DNA from: Kiritimatiellia bacterium
Lineage (GTDB): Bacteria > Verrucomicrobiota > Kiritimatiellia > UBA8416
Assembly (NCBI GenBank): GCA_007126175.1
Contig: SLBU01000130.1
Span: 1-9,102, forward strand
Direction of reading: 5' to 3'
Length of the DNA: 9,102 bases
Under the pieces are notes generated by a model that did no database searches, was not told the origin of the DNA, and saw only the letters and a list, made by a program, of their open reading frames with translations. The position numbers and the translations under genes are program-made. Of the stretch, positions 1 through 5,898 are shown one piece after another; the stretch's first letter is position 1; the number at the start of each line of letters is the position of its first letter.

Positions 1-116
1 TCCAATATCCAACACGGAATATCCAACCGAACAAGGACTGGAAAATGGCCAATCAGGCTGAAACAACGTGTATTTCACTTGGATATTGGACATTCCTTGT
101 TGGTTATTGGATATTC
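1..116. repeat. Degenerate heptanucleotide repeat in two opposed tracts
   Basis: Bases 81-115, read on the minus strand, split cleanly into five consecutive 7-mers of the type AATATCC, AATAACC, AACAAGG. Bases 4-24, read on the plus strand, give three 7-mers of the same type (AATATCC, AACACGG, AATATCC) and then decay. The two tracts are therefore an imperfect inverted repeat (best arms 17-37 and 94-116) that could fold into a long imperfect hairpin. No open frame of credible composition covers it. It lies downstream of the prfC stop and may continue left of the window. I see nothing definable in the rest of this gap (117-204), and no clear terminator for prfC. Confidence 0.7.
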
Positions 117-204
117 AAACACCGAGCACGATGCGCGCTGAATCACTTATCAGGCTACCCATAAGCTACTTACGCAGCTGCACAACACTCCCGTGAGGGT
201 AGCA

Positions 205-1800
205 CTAATGGTAATACCCCGGACTTTCGCGCAGCGCTACATCTGCATTCTTTTCCCGAAAATACCGCAGTCCCCATTCATCCTTGAACAACAAGACCCG
301 ACCACCATGATCATCAGTCCCCAGGCGCACCCCAACAGGTATGGTCATCCGCGCCGTATCAACGTCTGCCGCTAACCAGCGCACCAACGTCCAAAGCGCT
401 GGCGTAACCCGCGAAGCCGCCCCATACTCGCTTTCAAGACGATATTTCACGATTTCGAACTGCAACGGGCCCACCGCCCCCAGTAGCGTCGTCTTCGTTA
501 CCGTATCGTCCAGTTCGTAGCGCTGGATCACCCCCTCCTGCAACAATTGCTCTAACCCCTTCGAAAAACGCTTATATTCCGAGGGCGTCGGATTCTCGAT
601 GGTCGCAAAACATTCAGGTGCAAAACGCGGAATCTCGTCAAAAATAATGGACGTATCCTCCGTTATGGTATCCCCAATCGCAAAACCATCCTTGCCCACA
701 ATCCCAACCACATCCCCCGGATACGCCTCATCCACCGTCTCGCGCTCACGCCCGAAAAGCTTGGTCGCACCCGCCAACCGAATCGTTTTGCCCGTCCGTA
801 CATGCTGCGCACGCATATCACGCGCGAATTTTCCCGATACCACCCGCACAAAGGCAATTCGGTCGCGATGGTTTGGATCCATATTCGCCTGGATCTTGAA
901 AACAAACCCCGAAAACGAGGGATGCGACGGCTGCACAAGGTGCCCGTCCCGAGACTGACGCGATGTCGGCGGCCCCGAAAAATCCAGAAATCCATCCAGT
1001 AAAAGCTGAACCCCGAAGTTGTTCAATGCACTGCCAAAATACACCGGCGTCGTTTTCCCCGCTAACACCGCCTCGCGATCAAAGCCTTCACCTGCCCCAT
1101 CCAACATCTCAACCGCGTCGCAAACATTGCGATACACATCCGGACGCAATGCCTCGCGAATCACCGGATCATCCAGCCCCATGGTCGCCACCGGCGCACG
1201 GAAAGTTCCACCCGGCGTCCGCTCGAACATATACGCCTGTGCGGTCATCCGATCCCAGACCCCCTTGAATTCGGTCCCCTCCCCCAAAGGCCAATTCACC
1301 GGATACGCCCCTATCCCCAATACATGCTCCAGCTCATCGAGCAGCTCCAGCGGATCGCGCGAAGGACGATCCAGCTTGTTCATGAACGTGAAAATCGGTA
1401 CCCCTCGCTGCCGACACACTTCAAACAACTTTCGCGTCTGGCTCTCAATCCCTTTGCCAGCATCAATCACCATCACCGCCGCATCCACCGCCGTCAGCAC
1501 CCGATACGTATCCTCCGAAAAATCCTTGTGGCCCGGCGTATCCAATAAGTTGATCCGAAAATCACGGTAATCAAACTGCAGCACGGTCGAGCTGATCGAA
1601 ATCCCCCGCTGTTTCTCCAACTCCATCCAGTCCGATGTCGTCGCACGCTGATTCTTGCGCGCCGTCACCGACCCCGCCAAATGCAGTGCCCCGCCATACA
1701 ACAAAAACTTCTCCGTCAGCGTCGTCTTGCCTGCATCCGGGTGCGACACAATCGCAAAGGTACGCCGCCGACCAATCTCTCGCTCCAACTCTCGTTCCAT
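205..1800 (-). CDS. prfC: Peptide chain release factor 3 (RF3)
   Basis: This 531-residue translational GTPase recycles class I release factors (RF1/RF2) from the ribosome after peptide release and acts in the cytoplasm. All five G motifs are visible: G1 SHPDAGKT at 19-26, G2 RGISISS at 65-71, G3 DTPGH at 87-91, G4 NKLD at 141-144 and G5 around SALNNFGV at 257-264. The DAGKT form of G1 and the FTFMNKLDRPSRDP stretch separate RF3 from EF-G. Length matches the family (about 520-540). The start places SHPDAGKT about 18 residues in, as in other RF3 proteins. Only a poorly placed GGTGAG, two bases from the ATG, serves as ribosome binding site. It is transcribed divergently from the GHMP kinase gene and looks monocistronic here. 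The last residues (DEWGLRYFREKNADV) match the usual RF3 C terminus, so the gene appears intact. Confidence 0.97.
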   Translation of the reverse strand: MERELEREIGRRRTFAIVSHPDAGKTTLTEKFLLYGGALHLAGSVTARKNQRATTSDWMELEKQRGISISSTVLQFDYRDFRINLLDTPGHKDFSEDTYRVLTAVDAAVMVIDAGKGIESQTRKLFEVCRQRGVPIFTFMNKLDRPSRDPLELLDELEHVLGIGAYPVNWPLGEGTEFKGVWDRMTAQAYMFERTPGGTFRAPVATMGLDDPVIREALRPDVYRNVCDAVEMLDGAGEGFDREAVLAGKTTPVYFGSALNNFGVQLLLDGFLDFSGPPTSRQSRDGHLVQPSHPSFSGFVFKIQANMDPNHRDRIAFVRVVSGKFARDMRAQHVRTGKTIRLAGATKLFGRERETVDEAYPGDVVGIVGKDGFAIGDTITEDTSIIFDEIPRFAPECFATIENPTPSEYKRFSKGLEQLLQEGVIQRYELDDTVTKTTLLGAVGPLQFEIVKYRLESEYGAASRVTPALWTLVRWLAADVDTARMTIPVGVRLGTDDHGGRVLLFKDEWGLRYFREKNADVALRESPGYYH

Positions 1801-1824
1801 ATCTCACCAGTTAAAAAGGGCCAC

Positions 1825-1839
1825 AAAAAAAGGGGGGGG
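1825..1839. repeat. A7G8 homopolymer run upstream of prfC
   Basis: Seven A followed directly by eight G on the plus strand. Relative to prfC (minus strand) it reads C8T7 and ends about 24 bases before the start codon, so it is probably in the prfC leader or promoter region. Runs of this length are prone to slippage, which would change spacing, not reading frame. Confidence 0.85.
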
Positions 1840-1959
1840 CGTCCACGCATGTGCACAACATAACACATCGAATCATCAATAGCCCGGCAGCATACACACA
1901 ACCCCCGCATCACCCAATCAAAACTTCACCACCCCCAAAAACCCCATCGCATCTCTGGC

Positions 1960-1980
1960 GCTTGCTGCTTGCCACTTGCC
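1960..1980. repeat. Three-unit heptad tract
   Basis: Bases 1960-1980 split into three 7-mers, GCTTGCT, GCTTGCC and ACTTGCC, which differ at one or two positions. The period matches the other heptad tracts in this window, but the unit sequence is different. It sits 52 bases upstream of the GHMP kinase start, where a promoter would be expected. Confidence 0.65.
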
Positions 1981-1998
1981 CTCCCCCTTTGCTACAAA
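1969..1998 (+). promoter_or_regulatory. Possible sigma70-like promoter for the kinase-galU-murB run
   Basis: TTGCCA (1969-1974) and TACAAA (1993-1998) lie 18 bases apart, matching the consensus -35 and -10 at five and four of six positions. The start codon follows about 35 bases later, so a short leader would result. The -35 box falls inside the heptad tract. This rests on weak matches only, in an organism whose promoters are unknown. Confidence 0.22.
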
Positions 1999-2032
1999 TC
2001 CAGCAGTGTAAAAAAACCTGGAATCCCAAGCT

Positions 2033-3064
2033 ATGATGATACGAAAAGCAGCCTATGCGCGCGGTGCCCTCATCGGAAACCCATCCGATGGCTACTTTGG
2101 CAAAACCATTGCCCTCACCTTCACCAACTTCCGCGCCGATGTCGTACTCTACGAAACCCCCGACCTCGAAATTCTCCCTAACCGACGCGATCACTCACGC
2201 TTTAATGGCATCGGCGAACTCGCCCGCGATGTCAACAGCTTCGGCTATTACGGCGGCATCCGCCTCCTCAAAGCCTCCGTTAAAAAATTCCATGATTACG
2301 CCGCCGCCCAAAACCATGCCCTCCACAACCGCAACTTCACCCTGCACTACACCTCCGATATTCCCCACCAGGTCGGACTCGCCGGCTCCAGCGCCATCAT
2401 CACCGCCTGCATCCGCTGCCTCATGGCATTTTACAACCTGGCCATCCCACACCCCCAACTCGCTAACTTGATCCTATCCGTCGAAACAGAGGAACTCGGT
2501 ATTGCCGCCGGCCTCCAGGACCGCGTCGCACAAGTCTATGGCGGACTCGTCTACATGGACTTCAACCAGACAACCATGCAAGAACGCGGCTTTGGCCACT
2601 ACGAGGCCCTCGACCCCGCATCACTCCCGCCTCTCTACATTGCCTATCGCCGCGATCTCTCCGAAGGCTCCGAAATCGTTCACAACAACCTACGACAGCG
2701 CTTCAACCGTAAAGAGCCCGAAGTACTCGATGCCATACAATTCTGGGCCGACCTCACCGAACAAGCCCGCACATGCCTACGCGCCAACCAAGGCCACAAA
2801 CTCAGCCAACTGCTCAATGACAACTTCGACTGCCGCACCAACCTCTATGATGTCGGCGAAGGCAACCGCAAAATGGTCGAGACCGCACGCAACATCGGTG
2901 CCAGTGCCAAATTTACCGGTTCCGGCGGGGCCATCATCGGCACCTACGAAGACCAAACCATGCTCCAGAACCTCAAAACAGCCCTTGCCGCCCTCCAGTG
3001 CGACGTCCTCCTTCCTACCATCTCTCCCCCAATTCCAGACGAAAGACAAAAGACAGAAGACTAA
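2033..3064 (+). CDS. Glucuronokinase-like GHMP family sugar kinase
   Basis: A 343-residue GHMP kinase. Plant glucuronokinase converts glucuronate and ATP to glucuronate 1-phosphate. Three GHMP motifs are present: N-terminal GNPSDGYFGKTIAL (15-28), the glycine/serine phosphate loop PHQVGLAGSSA (111-121) and C-terminal KFTGSGGAI (293-301). The subfamily call rests on stretches I recall from plant glucuronokinases rather than from galacto-, homoserine or mevalonate kinases: GNPSDGYFGKT, GYYGGIRLL (71-79) and GLQDRVAQVYGGLVYMDF (160-177). Starts at 2033 or 2036 (MMIRKA) are both possible; a weak TGGA lies about 10-13 bases upstream. The last residues (about PDERQKTED) and the stop codon are written by a heptad repeat. 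galU follows 137 bases later, a plausible partner for making UDP-glucuronate. The GHMP family is certain; the substrate is inferred and could be another hexose or uronic acid. Confidence 0.82.
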   Translation: MMIRKAAYARGALIGNPSDGYFGKTIALTFTNFRADVVLYETPDLEILPNRRDHSRFNGIGELARDVNSFGYYGGIRLLKASVKKFHDYAAAQNHALHNRNFTLHYTSDIPHQVGLAGSSAIITACIRCLMAFYNLAIPHPQLANLILSVETEELGIAAGLQDRVAQVYGGLVYMDFNQTTMQERGFGHYEALDPASLPPLYIAYRRDLSEGSEIVHNNLRQRFNRKEPEVLDAIQFWADLTEQARTCLRANQGHKLSQLLNDNFDCRTNLYDVGEGNRKMVETARNIGASAKFTGSGGAIIGTYEDQTMLQNLKTALAALQCDVLLPTISPPIPDERQKTED

Positions 3065-3068
3065 AGAC
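3034..3068. repeat. Five-unit AGAC heptad tract overlapping the kinase stop codon
   Basis: Five consecutive 7-mers all end in AGAC (for example GAAAGAC, AAAAGAC, TAAAGAC). The TAA inside the fifth unit (3062-3064) is the kinase stop codon, so the tract writes the kinase C-terminal tail. The other end of the same intergenic region has a tract of the same period and a different unit. Confidence 0.85.
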
Positions 3069-3082
3069 CTTTTACCCTCCCC

Positions 3083-3108
3083 ATGGCGATCCGCTACGTG
3101 GTCGCCAT
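3083..3108. repeat. Hairpin element, module 1, copy 1
   Basis: Arms ATGGCGA (3083-3089) and TCGCCAT (3102-3108) are perfectly complementary. G-U and G-C pairs extend the stem inward, with one bulged C, to a small loop around TAC. A second copy (5065-5090) has the same structure with changes on both sides of the stem that keep pairing, which suggests a structured RNA or DNA element. No T-run follows, so it is not a canonical intrinsic terminator. It lies in the kinase-galU gap. Confidence 0.75.
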
Positions 3109-3110
3109 AA

Positions 3111-3137
3111 CCTGGAAACGCCAGGCTCCAGCCTGGC
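3111..3137. repeat. Palindromic element, module 2, copy 1
   Basis: The core GCCAGGCTCCAGCCTGGC (3120-3137) is a perfect inverted repeat with 8-base arms around CC. It is preceded by a conserved CCTGGAAAC-type lead-in. The same core with the same lead-in and orientation recurs at 4547-4574 and 5112-5138. It resembles a REP-like or miniature non-coding element; no transposase is nearby. Confidence 0.85.
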
Positions 3138-3152
3138 CCATCATCAGCCAAA

Positions 3153-3194
3153 CCAAGAACAAAGAACCACGAACAAAGAACCAAACACAAGGAA
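3153..3194. repeat. Six-unit heptad tract carrying the galU ribosome binding site
   Basis: Six consecutive 7-mers of the type CCAAGAA, CAAAGAA, CCACGAA run up to base 3194. The last unit, CAAGGAA, contains AAGGAA (3189-3194), which stands 7 bases before the galU ATG and is its only visible Shine-Dalgarno sequence. The repeat therefore supplies the translation signal of the downstream gene. Confidence 0.85.
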
Positions 3195-3201
3195 CGCCCT
3201 C

Positions 3202-4074
3202 ATGATACGGAAAGCCGTCATTCCCGCCGCCGGATTCGGAACCCGCTTCCTCCCCGCCACCAAAGCACAACCCAAGGAAATGCTGCCCGTCGTCGACACC
3301 CCTGTCATCCAATACGTCGTCACCGAAGCCGTACAGTCCGGCATTACCGACATCATCATCGTCATCGGACGCGGCAAACGTGCCATTGAAGAACACTTCG
3401 ACCGCAGCCTCGAACTCGAAGCCCAACTCGAAAAAAGCGGCAAAACAGCCCAACTCCAATCCATCCGCCAAATCTCCGAAATGGCCGATATCCACTTCGT
3501 CTGGCAACGCGAAATGCGCGGCCTCGGCGATGCCGTCTACTGCGCCCGCCATCACGTCGGCGACGAACCCTTCGCCGTACTCCTGGGTGATACCATCATC
3601 GAATCAGCAACCGATGTCCCCGTCACACGCCAACTCGCCGATATCCACGACGCACACGATGCCCCCGTCATCGCACTCCAGGAAGTCCCCCAAGACCACG
3701 TCAGCCGCTATGGCATCGCCAAAGGAACCGTACCACAAAATGGCATCATGGAACTCACCGACCTCATCGAGAAACCCTCCCCCCAAGAAGCCCCCTCCAA
3801 CCTCGCCGTCTCTGCCCGCTACATCCTCACCCCCGAAATCTTTGGCTTCATCGCCGAAACACAACGCGGCAAAAATAACGAGATCCAGCTCACCGATGCC
3901 ATTCGCTCCCTTTTGCAAAGCCGTCCTGCCTACGGACTCCAATTCAAAGGCAAGCGCTACGACGTCGGCAACAAAACCGACTTCATCACCACCAACATCG
4001 ACTTTGCCATGCGCGACCCCGACATGCACGACGAACTCTCCGCCTACATCAAACACCTCGCCAACACACTGTAG
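3202..4074 (+). CDS. galU: UTP-glucose-1-phosphate uridylyltransferase (GalU)
   Basis: A 290-residue cytoplasmic nucleotidyltransferase that makes UDP-sugar and pyrophosphate from UTP and a sugar 1-phosphate, normally glucose 1-phosphate. The nucleotide-binding segment AAGFGTRFLPATKAQPKEML (9-28) contains the G-x-G-T-R and catalytic lysine regions. Further GalU marks are RGLGDAVYCA (106-115), the metal-site LLGD (127-130), IEKP (189-192) and GKRYDVGNK (250-258). Length is normal for bacterial GalU. The ATG at 3202 is chosen because it begins the conserved MIRKAVIPAAG and follows AAGGAA by 7 bases; an in-frame ATG at 2998 would add 68 residues made of repeat translation. It lies between the glucuronokinase-like gene and murB (12-base gap), so co-transcription is likely. 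Given the kinase, glucuronate 1-phosphate is a possible additional substrate; this is inference. Confidence 0.94.
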   Translation: MIRKAVIPAAGFGTRFLPATKAQPKEMLPVVDTPVIQYVVTEAVQSGITDIIIVIGRGKRAIEEHFDRSLELEAQLEKSGKTAQLQSIRQISEMADIHFVWQREMRGLGDAVYCARHHVGDEPFAVLLGDTIIESATDVPVTRQLADIHDAHDAPVIALQEVPQDHVSRYGIAKGTVPQNGIMELTDLIEKPSPQEAPSNLAVSARYILTPEIFGFIAETQRGKNNEIQLTDAIRSLLQSRPAYGLQFKGKRYDVGNKTDFITTNIDFAMRDPDMHDELSAYIKHLANTL

Positions 4075-4086
4075 TGTGATCCCCCC

Positions 4087-5037
4087 ATGAAAATCACCCA
4101 AAACTGCGACCTAACCCGCTTTAACTCCTACCGCATCCCGGCCCACTGCCGCATTGCATACTTTCCCGAATCGGCTGACGATCTCGCCGAATACTTCGGC
4201 AACCAGGACCCCAGCACCCAGCCCGTGATTCTCGGCAGCGGCCACAACATCATCCTCGCCCGCGAACACTACGAGACGCCCTTCCTCATCTTTAATGGCA
4301 ACGCCAGCCACATTGACGTCCACGGCCAAACCATGACCATCGGAGCCGGTGCCTTCACCCAGGCCGTCTGCGAAAGAGCAGCAGCCCATGCCCTGTCCGG
4401 CTTCGAAATCTTCTACGACATCCCCAGCTCCATCGGCGGCGCTATCGTCATGAATGCCGGGGCCAAAGACGAAGACATCGCCGGCATCCTCGAAACCGTC
4501 ACCTACCTCGATACCCACTGCCCACCAACAGCAGAGCCCAACCGCCCCCTGGGAACGCCAGGCTCCAGCCTGGCACGAAGTCGTAGACCCCGCACCCCGA
4601 ATGCCGAAATCCGCACCATCCCCAACCACCAAGCCAACTTCCGCTACCGCAACAGCATCTTTCAAGACGACCCCACCAAAATCGTCCTTTCCGCCACCTT
4701 CCACCTCCAAAAAGGCGATCCATCCCAAATCCGCGCCAAGATGGAGGCAACCAAAGCCGAGCGCTGGGCCAAACAGCCCCGCGACTTCCCCAATGCCGGC
4801 AGCGTCTTCAAGCGCCCCGCCGGACGCTATGTCGGGCCTATGCTCGATGAACTCGGCCTCAAAGGCCATTCCCACGGCGGCTTCCGCGTCTCCCCAAAAC
4901 ACAGCGGCTTCATCGAAAAAACCGGCCCTGGAACCGGTGCCCAACTCCTTGAACTCATCCGCGACATCCAACACCGCGTCCACGATCGCTTCGGCGTCGA
5001 ACTAGAACCCGAACAACGCATCATCACCGCCCCCTGA
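4087..5037 (+). CDS. murB: UDP-N-acetylenolpyruvoylglucosamine reductase (MurB)
   Basis: A 316-residue FAD enzyme that reduces UDP-GlcNAc-enolpyruvate to UDP-MurNAc with NADPH, the second committed cytoplasmic step of peptidoglycan synthesis. FAD-binding features are VILGSGHNIILA (47-58) and IPSSIGGAIVMNAGA (112-126). FRYRNSIF (185-192), AGSVFKRPAG (237-246, with the catalytic serine) and the C-terminal GVELEPEQRII (303-313, conserved glutamate) complete it. The SVFKRPAG and YRNSI forms look like the S. aureus-type enzyme. Residues about 143-173 form an extra segment of roughly 28 residues where other MurBs have a short turn; part of it, PLGTPGSSLA (154-163), is the translation of an inserted palindromic repeat. 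Frame is kept and downstream motifs are intact, so the gene is probably functional. No Shine-Dalgarno is visible, and it starts 12 bases after galU, so translational coupling is likely. Confidence 0.96.
   Translation: MKITQNCDLTRFNSYRIPAHCRIAYFPESADDLAEYFGNQDPSTQPVILGSGHNIILAREHYETPFLIFNGNASHIDVHGQTMTIGAGAFTQAVCERAAAHALSGFEIFYDIPSSIGGAIVMNAGAKDEDIAGILETVTYLDTHCPPTAEPNRPLGTPGSSLARSRRPRTPNAEIRTIPNHQANFRYRNSIFQDDPTKIVLSATFHLQKGDPSQIRAKMEATKAERWAKQPRDFPNAGSVFKRPAGRYVGPMLDELGLKGHSHGGFRVSPKHSGFIEKTGPGTGAQLLELIRDIQHRVHDRFGVELEPEQRIITAP
4547..4574. repeat. Palindromic element, module 2, inside murB
   Basis: The core GCCAGGCTCCAGCCTGGC (4557-4574) and the CCCTGGGAAC lead-in are nearly identical to the two intergenic copies and have the same orientation. 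The copy is read in frame within murB. Module 1 is not found beside it. It maps to the variable turn just before the FRYRNSIF motif. Confidence 0.9.
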
Positions 5038-5064
5038 ATCAGCCTGAAGACTGTTCCCCTCTCC

Positions 5065-5090
5065 ACGGCGACCCACTGCGTGGTCGCCGT
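5065..5090. repeat. Hairpin element, module 1, copy 2
   Basis: Arms ACGGCGACC (5065-5073) and GGTCGCCGT (5082-5090) pair perfectly over 9 bases, and two further inner pairs close a TGC loop. Compared with copy 1, the second stem pair is C-G instead of T-A and another pair is C-G instead of T-G, which are pairing-preserving changes. It lies 27 bases after the murB stop in the convergent gap. It could aid termination or mRNA 3' end protection, although no T-run follows. Confidence 0.8.
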
Positions 5091-5111
5091 CCCCGAAAAG
5101 CCCCCCGCCCC

Positions 5112-5138
5112 CCTGGGAACGCTAGGCTCCAGCCTGGC
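5112..5138. repeat. Palindromic element, module 2, copy 3
   Basis: The core (5121-5138) matches the other two copies except for one C-to-T change at 5123, which leaves a T-G wobble in the stem. The CCTGGGAAC lead-in is conserved. It follows module 1 by about 21 bases, compared with 2 bases in the kinase-galU gap, so the two modules travel together with variable spacing. It sits between the convergent murB and deoC genes. Confidence 0.85.
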
Positions 5139-5181
5139 CCGCGCAGCCATACCATCGATCTAATTCCACTGCCCGGACAAC

Positions 5182-5862
5182 CTAATATCCGGCCGCAGCG
5201 GTGCCACCATCGAGCACCGTTTCGGTCGCGCCGATTCCCAGCCGTGTACATCCTTGCTCCAGGTAGGCCACAGCCCCCGCCCAATCGCGAATCCCGCCAG
5301 ATGCCTTCACCTGCATGCTCGCGCCCACCGTTTCCAGCATGATTGCAATCGCATCCCGCGTTGCCCCACCCGTCGAAAATCCCGTAGAGGTCTTCACAAA
5401 ATCCGCCCCCGCCCGCTGCGCAATGCGACACGCAGCAGCAATCTGCGCAGGCGTCAATAAACACGTTTCCAGTATCACCTTTACGATTGCCCCTTGCGCA
5501 TGCGCCTCCGCAACCACAGCGGCAATATCCTGCTCGACGGCAGCCTCATCCCCAGAGAGAAAACGCCCGACATTCATTACCATATCCAGTTCCAATGCGC
5601 CATCTTCAAGCGCCAGGCGCGCCTCCAATACCTTGGTCTCGGTACGGTTCGCCCCATGCGGAAAACCAATGACGGCGCACACCTTGGTAGCGCTATCGTG
5701 CAGCTCTCGCGCGGCCAACGCCACATCCCCCGGACGTACACACAACGCACCGACACCACGTGCACGGCACATACGAGCCGCCGCACATACATCCCTGTCG
5801 GTCAACTCCGGCTTCAAAACAGCATGATCAATACTCGCAGCAACCTCAGCTTGCGTATACAT
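5182..5862 (-). CDS. deoC: Deoxyribose-phosphate aldolase
   Basis: A 226-residue class I aldolase of the (beta/alpha)8 DeoC family. It cleaves 2-deoxyribose 5-phosphate to glyceraldehyde 3-phosphate and acetaldehyde in deoxynucleoside catabolism, in the cytoplasm. Visible signatures are IDHAVLKP (11-18), VIGFPHGANRTETK (64-77), the catalytic Asp in ELDMVMN (Asp93), the Schiff-base lysine in VKTSTGF (Lys157) and the second active-site lysine in QVKASGGI (Lys186). The protein ends in Tyr, as E. coli DeoC does. Length fits the shorter bacterial forms. The ATG at 5862 follows AGGAGGT at 5 bases, the strongest ribosome binding site in the window. The gene starts 36 bases after the pfk stop on the same strand, so the two are probably one transcript. 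No other nucleoside-catabolism gene is in view. Confidence 0.96.
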   Translation of the reverse strand: MYTQAEVAASIDHAVLKPELTDRDVCAAARMCRARGVGALCVRPGDVALAARELHDSATKVCAVIGFPHGANRTETKVLEARLALEDGALELDMVMNVGRFLSGDEAAVEQDIAAVVAEAHAQGAIVKVILETCLLTPAQIAAACRIAQRAGADFVKTSTGFSTGGATRDAIAIMLETVGASMQVKASGGIRDWAGAVAYLEQGCTRLGIGATETVLDGGTAAAGY

Positions 5863-5866
5863 AACT

Positions 5867-5873
5867 ACCTCCT
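5867..5873 (-). promoter_or_regulatory. Strong deoC ribosome binding site
   Basis: Read on the minus strand, AGGAGGT stands directly upstream of the deoC ATG with a 4-5 base gap. It fixes the deoC start and contrasts with murB (no visible site) and prfC (weak site), so deoC may be translated independently within the pfk-deoC transcript. Confidence 0.8.
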
Positions 5874-5898
5874 GTCACGCTCCATGTCGCGCGTCTCT

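Larger units (their letters stand above)
1801..2032. other. Divergent intergenic region, prfC / GHMP kinase
   Basis: This 232-base gap must hold the promoters of both flanking genes. It contains an A7G8 run (1825-1839), a C- and A-rich stretch without coding potential on the plus strand (about 1840-1955), and a three-unit heptad tract (1960-1980). I see no tRNA, small ORF with a ribosome binding site, or convincing terminator. The short open frames crossing it lack initiation signals and have biased, low-complexity composition. Confidence 0.6.

Noticed and set aside
117..204. A tRNA, small RNA or terminator in the remainder of the left gap
   Set aside because: No cloverleaf, no stable stem with a T-run and no ORF with a ribosome binding site; only short chance palindromes such as GCAGCTGC.
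3034..3194. A CRISPR-like or other spaced repeat array
   Set aside because: Units are contiguous 7-mers without unique spacers, and no cas-like gene is present.
2998..3201. An N-terminal extension of GalU from an in-frame ATG at 2998
   Set aside because: The extra 68 residues are translations of the kinase end, hairpin modules and heptads; homology to GalU begins at MIRKAV (3202), which has a well-placed AAGGAA.
2033..3216. Near-identical first bases of the kinase and galU genes (ATGATACG then A or G, AAAGC) as a sign of duplication or a shared regulatory site
   Set aside because: Both proteins' families commonly begin with an Ile-Arg-Lys-Ala type sequence, so a short match is expected by chance; nothing beyond it is shared.
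4111..4983. Long open frame (about 290 codons) antisense to murB, and similar antisense frames at 3604-4101, 3094-3555 and 2195-2458
   Set aside because: These mirror the strongly C-ending codons of the sense genes. Their translations are Gly/Asp/Glu/Val-rich with no family resemblance, and the sense frames are clearly MurB, GalU and the kinase.
4087..5037. murB as a pseudogene because of the inserted repeat
   Set aside because: The insert keeps the frame, there is no internal stop, and the FAD-binding, YRNS, SVFKRP and C-terminal ELEPE motifs are all intact.
5065..5138. A canonical rho-independent terminator between murB and deoC
   Set aside because: Both hairpins are strong, but neither is followed by a T-run on either strand, and the same pair occurs between the kinase and galU, where full termination would be unhelpful.
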